Assembly (NCBI GenBank): GCA_016840165.1
Contig: JAEOSU010000067.1
Coordinates: forward strand, 1 to 64,000
Length of the DNA: 64,000 bases
Source: Promethearchaeota archaeon
GTDB taxonomy: Archaea; Asgardarchaeota; Lokiarchaeia; Sigyniarchaeales; SOKP01
Direction of reading: 5' to 3'
Shown: positions 35,253-43,193 of the stretch, one piece after another
Layout: each line of letters begins with the position of its first letter
Position numbering within the stretch: position 1 is the stretch's first letter
Translations under genes and position numbers: made by a program
The notes under the pieces: generated by a model
Seen by the model: only the letters and a program-made list of their open reading frames with translations
Told to the model about the DNA's origin: nothing
Databases searched by the model: none

Positions 35253-35840
35253 ATTATAACTCATTCATTACACAGGAAAGGGATTGAAAATGATTTAAAA
35301 AAGGATTATGTTATTCTAGCAATGTTAGCGGCTGGCATCAATGATAAATATGATGATTCACGACAAAAATTAATAAGAGTAGGGGAAATTTTGAAACAAC
35401 ATAATCCTGTTAATATAATGCCTGAAATAGGATGGAGAACTTCCCCTACTGTTACAGCTACATTCAATGACCTTGAAACAGTAAAAAATATAATTCAACA
35501 ACTTAAAAAAGAAGATCTTGGTCTCTCGATTGTCATAAGTGGATTGATTCCTGAAATAAAACGCACTATTAGAGAAGTTGATTTAGATATTCATACAGTA
35601 CATTTATCCTTAGGTACATTCGGGAAAAAGGAGTTATTACCATCTGAAAAGGTTTTAGAAATTACTACAATGTGTGGACATCACACAGTTTCTCCAAAAT
35701 CAATAACATATTATGTCAAATTGATTAAGCAAGGCAAAATAACGATTGAGATAGCAGCAAAAAAGTTAGCTAGACCTTGTGTATGTGGTATTTTTAATAC
35801 TTCTCGAGCAATAGAAATCCTTACTACATTAACTAAATAA
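35253..35840 (+). CDS. Hypothetical protein with C-terminal cysteines, atypical start
   Basis: About 195 aa, not recognised. The C-terminus contains EITTMCGHHTVSPKSITYYV and ARPCVCGIFNTSRA, which suggests a metal or cluster site. The only standard start (ATG at 35322) would cut into an apparent beta strand, DYVILAMLAAGI. The frame is open back to the stop of the previous gene at 35234, and GGAG (35241-35244) sits eight bases before ATT at 35253, which I use as start. An ATG overlapping the upstream stop (ATGA at 35231) lies in a different frame and ends after six codons. A one-base indel would connect it to this frame. Confidence 0.55.
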   Translation: MITHSLHRKGIENDLKKDYVILAMLAAGINDKYDDSRQKLIRVGEILKQHNPVNIMPEIGWRTSPTVTATFNDLETVKNIIQQLKKEDLGLSIVISGLIPEIKRTIREVDLDIHTVHLSLGTFGKKELLPSEKVLEITTMCGHHTVSPKSITYYVKLIKQGKITIEIAAKKLARPCVCGIFNTSRAIEILTTLTK

Positions 35841-35852
35841 TATTTTCAAATT

Positions 35853-35888
35853 TTGCAATACTTGCAATACAGCTCAAGATATAAATAC
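35853..35888 (+). promoter_or_regulatory. Promoter with tandem TTGCAATAC repeat and TATA box
   Basis: Two adjacent copies of TTGCAATAC (35853-35861, 35862-35870) are followed by GATATAAATA (35879-35888). The TATA element is about 82 bases before the start of the F420-type reductase gene. The tandem repeat just upstream is a candidate regulator site. Confidence 0.4.
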
Positions 35889-35969
35889 CTAACTATTATA
35901 TTTTCAATTAAAACTGAGCGATTTAGAATTTATAGTTTTTAAATAAAGTTCAATTTGGAGGAAAAATTA

Positions 35970-36608
35970 ATGAAAATTGGGATAATTGGCACAGGAAGAT
36001 TAGGGAGTGCTCTAGGAAAAATTTGGGCAGAAAAGGGTCATATGATTATGTTTGGCTCTCGAGATCCTCAGAAAGCAAAAAAGTTAGCTAATTCAATCGG
36101 ATCTAATGCAAGTGGAGGAACATATGAAGAAGCTGCAAAATTTGGGGATGTTATCATTCTTGCAGTTCCATGGTCAGGAGCAAAAGAATCAATCAAAACA
36201 GCAGGAAATTTAGATAGTAAGATTATAGTAGATTCTACTACTACTGCTGCACCCCATTTGGGAGGCCCTTTAATAGGACGTACTCCATCTGCAGCAGAAA
36301 AAGTCGCAAAATGGGCAGTAGGGGCTAAAGTAATAAAAGCAGTTCATACTATTGGAGTAGAAAGTTTAAATAACTTACAATTTGGTTCCCAAAAAGCAAA
36401 TTTATTTATTTGTGGAGATAATTTAGAAGCAAAATCAATTGTTCGTACTTTGGGAGAGGATATCGGTTTTGAAGTAATAGATGCTGGGCCACTCACAAAT
36501 GCGAGGCTTACTGAACCCCTCGCGATGCTTTGGATTGAATTAGCTTACAAACAAGGCATGGGTACAGACATAGCGTTCAAATTATTACGCCGTAGGAAAG
36601 CTAAATGA
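35970..36608 (+). CDS. NADPH:F420 oxidoreductase-like protein
   Basis: Rossmann-fold protein of 212 aa. MKIGIIGTGRLGSALGKIW binds the dinucleotide, FGSRDPQKAK fits recognition of the NADP 2'-phosphate, and later VIILAVPWSGAKES and AGPLTNARLTEPLAMLWI are typical of F420-dependent NADP reductases (Fno/NpdG family). The reaction would move hydride between F420H2 and NADP+. The ATG at 35970 has GGAGG upstream; the TTG at 35955 overlaps that ribosome binding site and is rejected. Related non-F420 NAD-binding proteins share this fold. Confidence 0.78.
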   Translation: MKIGIIGTGRLGSALGKIWAEKGHMIMFGSRDPQKAKKLANSIGSNASGGTYEEAAKFGDVIILAVPWSGAKESIKTAGNLDSKIIVDSTTTAAPHLGGPLIGRTPSAAEKVAKWAVGAKVIKAVHTIGVESLNNLQFGSQKANLFICGDNLEAKSIVRTLGEDIGFEVIDAGPLTNARLTEPLAMLWIELAYKQGMGTDIAFKLLRRRKAK

Positions 36609-36677
36609 AAGAATTAACAAATTAAGTTTTAATACTTTTTATTTTTTACATTAGATTTTTTAAGAGATAAAGACGCA

Positions 36678-36697
36678 ATACTTTAAGTATACTTTAA
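36678..36697 (+). promoter_or_regulatory. Direct repeat ATACTTTAA, possible operator
   Basis: Two exact copies of ATACTTTAA start 11 bases apart, 26 bases before the DUF1028 gene. This matches the pair upstream of the RHH gene at 32697-32716. Confidence 0.3.
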
Positions 36698-36722
36698 TAA
36701 GAATGCTTGTAAGTACAAAATT

Positions 36723-37664
36723 ATGCAAATTTCAAAATTCAATAGTAATTCTCCATTTGTTCATACTTATTCTATTGTAGCAAGAGATCCCATTACAGGA
36801 GAAATGGGTGTGGGAGTTCAAAGTCATTATTTTTCTGTTGGTTCGGTCGTATCGTGGGGGGAATCTGGCGTTGGAGTAGTTGCTACCCAATCTTTTGTAA
36901 ATAAATCTTTTGGATTACGAGGACTTGAGTTATTGAAACAAGGAAAAACTCCTCAAGAAGCAGTAGATATTTTGCTTTCAGATGATGATGGAAGAGATGT
37001 AAGACAAGTTTCAATTTTAGATGTTAAAGGAAAAGTAGCAACTTGTACTGGTTCAAAATGCATAAAATATGCTGGCCATTTTAAAGGAGATAATTTTTCA
37101 GTTCAAGCAAATCTCATGCTCTCGGATAAAGTTTGGCCAAAAATGGCAGAAGCCTATGAAAAGCATAAAACACTTCCATTACCTGATCGAATAATTAGAT
37201 CTATGGAAGCAGCAGAGATTGTAGGAGGGGATATAAGAGGAAAACAGTCTGCAGCATTATTAATTGTAAAGGGTGATCCAGTAGAAAACAAATGGGAGGA
37301 TCCACTGATTGATATTAGAGTGGAGGATCATAATGAGCCTTTAAAAGAATTAGATAGATTACTGAAACTTTGGAGAGCATATAATCACTTGGATAAAGGT
37401 GACCAAGAATTCGAGAAAGGAAATATAAATGAGGCTTTTGAAGAATATAATACTGCTAGAAAAATGTTTCCCGATGATCTTGAGATGAAATATTGGACAG
37501 CAGTTACATTAGCTAATCATCAAAAACTTGATGAAGCTTTACCATTATTCAAAGAAATCTTCAAAAAGGATAATAATTGGCGAATACTTACAGAAAGATT
37601 ACCTGAAACAGATCTTTTAAATGTAAAAAAGGAAGAAATAGACAAAATCCTATCTCTTAAATAA
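36723..37664 (+). CDS. DUF1028 (Ntn-hydrolase-like) protein with TPR-like tail
   Basis: 313 aa. The DUF1028 core (residues 8-220) is clear: THTYSIVARD-type start (HTYSIVARDPITGEMGVGVQ), GSVVSWGESGVGVVATQS and CTGSKCIKYAGH. Structural work on the family suggests an N-terminal-nucleophile hydrolase fold, but the reaction is not established. The C-terminal 90 residues contain TPR-like helix pairs (YNHLDKGDQEFEKGNINEAFEEY, read in parts) that may bind partners. No signal peptide is seen. Confidence 0.82.
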   Translation: MQISKFNSNSPFVHTYSIVARDPITGEMGVGVQSHYFSVGSVVSWGESGVGVVATQSFVNKSFGLRGLELLKQGKTPQEAVDILLSDDDGRDVRQVSILDVKGKVATCTGSKCIKYAGHFKGDNFSVQANLMLSDKVWPKMAEAYEKHKTLPLPDRIIRSMEAAEIVGGDIRGKQSAALLIVKGDPVENKWEDPLIDIRVEDHNEPLKELDRLLKLWRAYNHLDKGDQEFEKGNINEAFEEYNTARKMFPDDLEMKYWTAVTLANHQKLDEALPLFKEIFKKDNNWRILTERLPETDLLNVKKEEIDKILSLK

Positions 37665-37757
37665 GTATTAAAAACATCAGAAAGACTTAAGTAACTTTTT
37701 ATATTATCTTATTGAAGTAGAATATAATCTAATTATTGATTTTTATTGTATATAATA

Positions 37758-38807
37758 ATGAAAGTTGCGAGATATTTTAGTAATGATGATATAAGAGAAG
37801 CTGAGATGCAAAAACCAATAATAGGTCCAGGAGAGATTTTAGTTAAAGTTAAAAAATCAGGTATTTGTGGATCTGATATACTGGAATATTATAGAAAGGC
37901 AAAAATGAAAAAGTTGGGTGTAAGCTCACTCATCTTAGGTCATGAAATTGCTGGAGAAATAGTTGAGAAAGGTGATAATGTAAAGCACCTTAAAGTTGGA
38001 GATCGCGTATTCGTCTCTCACCACGTTCCATGCTTTGAATGTCATTACTGTGAACAAGGTCATCATACGGCATGTGATCTGCTCCATAATACAAATTATG
38101 ACCCGGGTGGTTTTGCTGAGTTTATTCGAGTCCCGAAAATTAATATTGAAAAAAAAGGGGTTTTGGTGTTAGATAAAAATGTATCTTATGAAGAAGGAGT
38201 TTTAATTGAACCACTTGGTTGTGTGTGCCGTGCTCAAAGATTAGTTAATGTAAAAAAAGGTTTAACTGTTCTGGTACTAGGTAGTGGTGTATCTGGTATA
38301 TTGCATATTCAATTAGCTAAACTAAGAGGAGCCAAGAAGGTAATAGCAACTGATATTAATGAATTTCGATTGCAGATGGCAAAAAAATTTGGAGCAGATT
38401 ATGTTTTTCATGCACAAGAAGATATCGCTACTGAATTAAAAAAGGTTAATGAAGATAGATTAGCAGATATAATAATAGTTTGTGCGGGTGCTTTATCTGC
38501 TGCAGAACAAGCATTAAATTGCGTAGCACCAGGAAGTAAAATTGTGTTTTTTGCAGTTCCAGAACCAGGGATAAATCTTGAAGTTCCTATAAATGATTAT
38601 TGGAGAAATGAAATTACTATTATGACATCCTATGGTGCAGCGCCAGAAGACCTTGATGAGGCATATAATTGGATACTTTCAAAAAGAATCAATGTAGAAG
38701 AATTGATAACTCACCGGTTTCCCTTAAGTAAGGCTGGAGATGCTTTTAAAGTGGTTTGCGAGGCTGCTGAGTCTTTGAAGGTGATTATAGAACCAGAAAA
38801 AGGCTAA
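37758..38807 (+). CDS. Zinc-dependent medium-chain alcohol dehydrogenase
   Basis: MDR-family dehydrogenase of 349 aa that oxidises an alcohol or polyol with NAD(P). The catalytic zinc site starts with ICGSDI and continues with LGHEIAGEI. The structural zinc lobe has the four cysteines of CFECHYCEQGHHTAC. The Rossmann motif is VLGSGVSGILHIQLAK, followed by ATDINEFRLQMAKKFGAD. Threonine- or sorbitol-dehydrogenase-like members share this pattern, so the substrate is open. I take ATG 37758 as start; the TTG at 37746 adds four residues. Confidence 0.88.
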   Translation: MKVARYFSNDDIREAEMQKPIIGPGEILVKVKKSGICGSDILEYYRKAKMKKLGVSSLILGHEIAGEIVEKGDNVKHLKVGDRVFVSHHVPCFECHYCEQGHHTACDLLHNTNYDPGGFAEFIRVPKINIEKKGVLVLDKNVSYEEGVLIEPLGCVCRAQRLVNVKKGLTVLVLGSGVSGILHIQLAKLRGAKKVIATDINEFRLQMAKKFGADYVFHAQEDIATELKKVNEDRLADIIIVCAGALSAAEQALNCVAPGSKIVFFAVPEPGINLEVPINDYWRNEITIMTSYGAAPEDLDEAYNWILSKRINVEELITHRFPLSKAGDAFKVVCEAAESLKVIIEPEKG

Positions 38808-38818
38808 ATTGTATAATA

Positions 38819-39784
38819 TTATCTCTTAAAATAGTCAGATTGTTGAATATGTTTTCGAATTATCCATGATTCCCAAAAACTATATATTTCTAATACAACA
38901 CCCTTTAATTTCTTTTTAGGGAAAAATAAATCCATTTGCAGTAATTTTTTAACTACTTTATTCTCATTTTTATTTAAGATCTCAAGTGATATTAATGTTT
39001 TATCAACTTTCTCTTGGTTATTCTTAATTTTTTTTCTCATATATTCAAAAGGGTGTGTGTTTGGACTCTTCACAAAGTAGGAATGACTTGAAGTTAAATA
39101 TTTACCATTTTTAAGAAAAAATGCTTCTGCTTTATTAATATCTTCTAAATATTGAGGAATTGAGCATTGTTTAAATCCATACCAGGGACCAAAACCTTCT
39201 ACTTCAGGCTTGGGTTTATCAAATCCTAAGCAACTGATGTGGAAAATTCTCTCTTTAGGTAAAAAGAAACCTATATGTCCTTTTGAATGCCCAGAGAAAG
39301 AAATTGTATCTATCTTAAAATCTTCAAACTTTAATGAATCTCCTGGATTAAAAGAATTAACGTGATTACACTTTTGGAATCCGTTTAATTTTGCGAAATG
39401 GTTAACAATATTAAAGTCTAATTCATCATCAAACCCAAAACCTTTATAAAATTTATGAAGATCTAATAAATAATTTGCTTCTGGATATGGTGCGTGAATT
39501 TTAGCTCCAAGTTCTTCCCATGCGTGAACATGACAAGTGTGATCAAGATGACCATGAGAACAAACATAATTTGAAACAGGACCATAAATATGATTTAGTG
39601 AATTCACATATCTTGGCTCGATATTCAAATCAAGTGCTATAGTTTTTCTATTTCGAACTGGCTTTGGTAAAACAAGAAGACCATCGCAGCAAGAAAAAAA
39701 GAATGGTGGTTTAATTTGATGGATTAATAAAATATCTTCCGTTACTTTTCTAATCTCAAGATTATCAATTTTAGGTAAAGTCAT
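38819..39784 (-). CDS. Metallo-beta-lactamase fold hydrolase
   Basis: 321 aa. The metal motif is SHGHLDHTCHVHAW (HxHxDH), followed by the ligand histidine in FSGHSKGHIGFF and a later histidine in TSSHSYF. These are the features of an MBL-fold hydrolase with a dinuclear site. No RNase J or beta-CASP domain is present, and the C-terminal 80 residues are helical. Glyoxalase-II-like or lactonase activity is possible. Its gene is convergent with the dehydrogenase gene, 11 bases apart. Confidence 0.83.
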   Translation of the reverse strand: MTLPKIDNLEIRKVTEDILLIHQIKPPFFFSCCDGLLVLPKPVRNRKTIALDLNIEPRYVNSLNHIYGPVSNYVCSHGHLDHTCHVHAWEELGAKIHAPYPEANYLLDLHKFYKGFGFDDELDFNIVNHFAKLNGFQKCNHVNSFNPGDSLKFEDFKIDTISFSGHSKGHIGFFLPKERIFHISCLGFDKPKPEVEGFGPWYGFKQCSIPQYLEDINKAEAFFLKNGKYLTSSHSYFVKSPNTHPFEYMRKKIKNNQEKVDKTLISLEILNKNENKVVKKLLQMDLFFPKKKLKGVVLEIYSFWESWIIRKHIQQSDYFKR

Positions 39785-39941
39785 AAAATGAGGTTCTGAA
39801 AAATAGTCAAATTATTGCGATGAAAAATAAATTAGAATTTAATAACTTAACCTTAAAGAAATATTTTTTTTCAGAATTAACTCCTCATGATTATAAAGAA
39901 AAAAAAGAGAATTTGGAATTTGAATTTATCCTTATCTACTT

Positions 39942-40346
39942 TTAAAGTAGTGGTTTCATCTTTTCCTCTTGCTGTAGAAAAGTAAGTACAAAGAGTACTA
40001 GCAGAACTATAAAAATTATAAGGGTTACTACACCCATTCCTATATTAAAAACCGCGAAATTAATAATTGCTGCAATTAATCCTGTTGCCAACCATACCAA
40101 TTCAGCAATAATTACAATTTTCACTTCTTTCCATTCTTTTGCTAAGAAACCACATAAAGAACTCACTGTCAAACCTGCGCCAGAAGCACCCAAAATCATT
40201 AATATAGCCCCAATTTCATCGGTATAAGTCATTCCATATATAGGCACGGTAATTTCTGGTATAAAGAATAAAACCGTTAAAATAATCCCTATAACAAAAT
40301 GGATTATAAAAGTTATTTTCGTAAATTTTTGAATCTCTTCAACCAT
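39942..40346 (-). CDS. Four-span membrane protein
   Basis: 134 aa with four hydrophobic segments (for example ITFIIHFVIGIILTVLFFI and VVTLIIFIVLLVLFVLTF) and short charged loops. No conserved motif is recognised. The gap 39785-39941 before it carries no gene. A small integral membrane protein of unknown role. Confidence 0.6.
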   Translation of the reverse strand: MVEEIQKFTKITFIIHFVIGIILTVLFFIPEITVPIYGMTYTDEIGAILMILGASGAGLTVSSLCGFLAKEWKEVKIVIIAELVWLATGLIAAIINFAVFNIGMGVVTLIIFIVLLVLFVLTFLQQEEKMKPLL

Positions 40347-40493
40347 TTTTCAAATCACTTTTTTGTTAGGTTTATTTAAATAGATGATTTTGAATTATTA
40401 TTTTCCTTAGTATATAAATGTTGAAATCTCAATAATATTAGTTTAGATATGAAATTCAATTAAAAATAAAAAAATAAGAAAATAAAAAAGTAA

Positions 40494-41288
40494 TTATAGC
40501 CCTACAGGGCCTTGTTTATAGATCTCATAAGCTTCATCAACTGAAACATTATCATGAACTATAGCTCTCACGGCTTTAATCATGCCAATAGGTTTATCTG
40601 ATTGGAAAATATTCCTTCCCATGTCTACTCCAACGGCATTTTTTTCAATTGCATTCTTTGCCATCTGCAATGCATCTCTTTCCTCGATTTTCTTCCCTCC
40701 AGCAATTACGATTGGTGCTGGGCAAATGCTAGTTACTTCCTCAAAATTTTCACAATAATAAGTCTTTACAAAAGTAGCTCCCATTTCTGCAGCCATTCTA
40801 CTTGCCATTCCGAGATAACGTGCATCTCTCACCATTTCTCTCCCTACTGCTGTGACCGCAAGTACGGGTACTCCATAAGTTTGCCCAAAATTCACAAGCT
40901 TAGAGAGGTTCATTAAAGTCTGTTTCTCATACTCACCTCCAACGAAAATAGAACAAGTAATAGCAGAAACATTCAACCTTATCGCATCCTCGATTGAAAC
41001 ATTGATTTCTTCGTTTGAAAGTTCCTTAAGCATACTAGCACCAGCAGAAACTCTTAAAACAATAGGAACATCTATTTCAGAAGGAACACAATTTCTTAGC
41101 ATACCACGTGTTAGCATTAAAGCATCTGCATATTCAAATAAAGGTGTCATATCTGCAAAACATTTCAGTTGCCCAGGGACATTTCCAAAATACCCATGAT
41201 CTATAGCCAGCATTACACAACGTCCACTCTTGGGCCTAATTATTCTATTCAATCTGTTTTGAAAGCCCCAATCACCTATTACTACCAT
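40494..41288 (-). CDS. LsrF/DeoC-like class I aldolase
   Basis: TIM-barrel class I aldolase of 264 aa. The C-terminal half (FVKTYYCENFEEVTSICPAP, IVIAGGKK, GVDMGRNIFQSDKPIGMIKA) closely follows LsrF, 3-hydroxy-5-phosphonooxypentane-2,4-dione thiolase. The lysine in VKTYY is the expected Schiff-base residue. Archaeal relatives include the ADH-synthase/fructose-1,6-bisphosphate aldolase group used for aromatic amino acid biosynthesis, so an AI-2 role should not be assumed. No lsr transporter genes lie nearby. Confidence 0.82.
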   Translation of the reverse strand: MVVIGDWGFQNRLNRIIRPKSGRCVMLAIDHGYFGNVPGQLKCFADMTPLFEYADALMLTRGMLRNCVPSEIDVPIVLRVSAGASMLKELSNEEINVSIEDAIRLNVSAITCSIFVGGEYEKQTLMNLSKLVNFGQTYGVPVLAVTAVGREMVRDARYLGMASRMAAEMGATFVKTYYCENFEEVTSICPAPIVIAGGKKIEERDALQMAKNAIEKNAVGVDMGRNIFQSDKPIGMIKAVRAIVHDNVSVDEAYEIYKQGPVGL

Positions 41289-41406
41289 TTATAATTCACT
41301 TTTTATATTATTGGTTATATTTATAGTTAATTTTTGTAAATTAATTATCGATCTTTATTTTATTTTTACTAAAAATTGGAGTTTACAAAGTTTCATAAGA
41401 AATTAG

Positions 41407-42255
41407 TTATATGACACTTAAAAACTCTCCAACTCTACTTTTTATCTTTGAGACAATCTTCACAGAGATATTTCTTCTAATAAATTCTTTAATCAAATTC
41501 AAACGATAAGTACTTATTTTTTTTATTTTTAATGCTTTAGATAATTGTTCAATTAAATCATCTTCATAAATATTATCAACTGTTTCAAGAATGGAAACAA
41601 CATAATTCACTTCACTTATAAATCGGGAAATATCTTGTTGAAGAAGCTTTTGTTGCTCTTGTTCATCAATAATTTCTAAAGCTCTTTTTAGAATTTGTTC
41701 TTCAAACTTTAGTTTTTCTTTCCATGGCGTTTGAAAAATATGTTGTTGTGTATCCATTATCAATGCATCTTTATCTTTTACTTTAATTTTACTAATATCA
41801 GGTTCATCGAGTAAATAGATTGTTTTACTTCCTCTAAAACTTTCGGGTAATATATTATCGCCTACTTTGTTTAATATTTCTTCAGAATACTCAAAAAAAT
41901 CATCCTTTATAATATAAGCAGGATAATTAAAAATCTTAGCATGAATTAGACTAAAAATTCCATAAGTACCAAAAGTTTGAATTAAATTTCTAAGATTTAT
42001 TCTTCCTTCAGCCTCTCTCTCTGCTTCAGGAGAAATAGTAACTATATGAAGGTCAATTTTTTCATAGCCCCTTACAATTCCTTTAGTATCTACAAATACT
42101 ATAAATTGGTGCTTTGGACATACTGCATTTATGGGTACTTGAATTTTGATGGTCCCAAACTTTTTTTGTGAAAAAACAGCTTCAGGAATATTAATTGTTT
42201 TTGCTATACCACATATAGGGCATTTTACTTCGAGGACTTTAAATGTATTACTCAT
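41407..42255 (-). CDS. Zinc-finger protein related to the one at 180
   Basis: 282 aa. The N-terminus has CPICG, then AVCPKH and FIVFVDTKGIVRGYEKID, the same metal-binding module that starts the protein at 180-809. A middle alpha/beta region (NYPAYIIKDDFFEYSEEILN) is followed by a long helical C-terminus (LKFEEQILKRALEIIDEQEQQK and a terminal helical bundle). No catalytic motif is evident. Two diverged members in one window suggest a lineage-specific family. Confidence 0.6.
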   Translation of the reverse strand: MSNTFKVLEVKCPICGIAKTINIPEAVFSQKKFGTIKIQVPINAVCPKHQFIVFVDTKGIVRGYEKIDLHIVTISPEAEREAEGRINLRNLIQTFGTYGIFSLIHAKIFNYPAYIIKDDFFEYSEEILNKVGDNILPESFRGSKTIYLLDEPDISKIKVKDKDALIMDTQQHIFQTPWKEKLKFEEQILKRALEIIDEQEQQKLLQQDISRFISEVNYVVSILETVDNIYEDDLIEQLSKALKIKKISTYRLNLIKEFIRRNISVKIVSKIKSRVGEFLSVI

Positions 42256-42364
42256 CTTTCAAATTAACTAATTTGATCAGATCCTAATAATAATACATCA
42301 ACTCTACATAAAAAGATTAACAAATTTCTTAAAATCTGATATTAGATATTTAGAATTAGTGTAA

Positions 42365-43099
42365 TTACAGTTTTGTCGCAAAGCTTTCATTTTTTAAGCT
42401 GACTAATTTTTTATTCCAATTCTTATAATCCATAACATAATTATATCCACATACTGTTTCGATATTTTGTTTTTTAACGATTTCTTTTATTCTTTTTACC
42501 CCATCCATAGTTGAATGAGCAGGACCGTAAGGATTTAAAATCAGATTTTCTTCTCTTAAGAAAAAATAATCACAAATAAAAAGCACATCTTCGAAAATAT
42601 AAAATGTAAATCCTGGTGTATGTCCATTAATAATGTGGGCTTCAATGCCTTCAAGTTTAAAATCATGTTCAAATTTCTTATCAAATGGATGTTTACTAGC
42701 AATTGGAAGTTCTGAATCTTTCTTATGGATCCAAATAAAGGTTGTATAATAAGCCCTATAAAGATTAGATGCTCCTAGAAAATGAGGGTGTGTAAATAAT
42801 ATTTTATCCATAGGTTCTAAATCCTTACTGAATGTAGAAGGACAATCAATCCATATATTCTTACCCTTTATTTTAATACAATAAGCTGAATGCTCAAATC
42901 CTAATTTAGGGTAAGAATTTAAACGATCAATTTTATTATTAATTTTAGAACTCACAATTGAATATTTTTGAGAACACTCTTCTGCGGTAATAAAATTTTC
43001 ATGAGATACCCCACAAAAAGGACAGGATTCTGGATAATAACCCCCAATTATATTATACCCGCATCTTTTACAAACGTATTGTTCTTTCAATAATTTCAT
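42365..43099 (-). CDS. Rubredoxin-like domain fused to degenerate MBL fold
   Basis: 244 aa. Residues 8-35 form a rubredoxin-type knuckle pair (YVCKRCGYNIIGGYYPESCP with a following FCG). The rest follows a metallo-beta-lactamase fold, but the usual HxHxDH is replaced by THPHFLGASN. The later NGHTPGFTFYIF histidine is kept, and ICDYFF stands where an aspartate ligand lies. Metal binding may therefore be altered. Rubredoxin-MBL combinations occur in flavodiiron-type and related redox enzymes, but there is no flavodoxin domain here. Confidence 0.68.
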   Translation of the reverse strand: MKLLKEQYVCKRCGYNIIGGYYPESCPFCGVSHENFITAEECSQKYSIVSSKINNKIDRLNSYPKLGFEHSAYCIKIKGKNIWIDCPSTFSKDLEPMDKILFTHPHFLGASNLYRAYYTTFIWIHKKDSELPIASKHPFDKKFEHDFKLEGIEAHIINGHTPGFTFYIFEDVLFICDYFFLREENLILNPYGPAHSTMDGVKRIKEIVKKQNIETVCGYNYVMDYKNWNKKLVSLKNESFATKL

Positions 43100-43193
43100 T
43101 TTTCTAGGAAAAAATCACTTCAAAGAAACTCTCTTTAAATTAATTCTTCTTAAATATGTAAAAAGTTTTTTTAAAAAATTAATTAATTCCATT

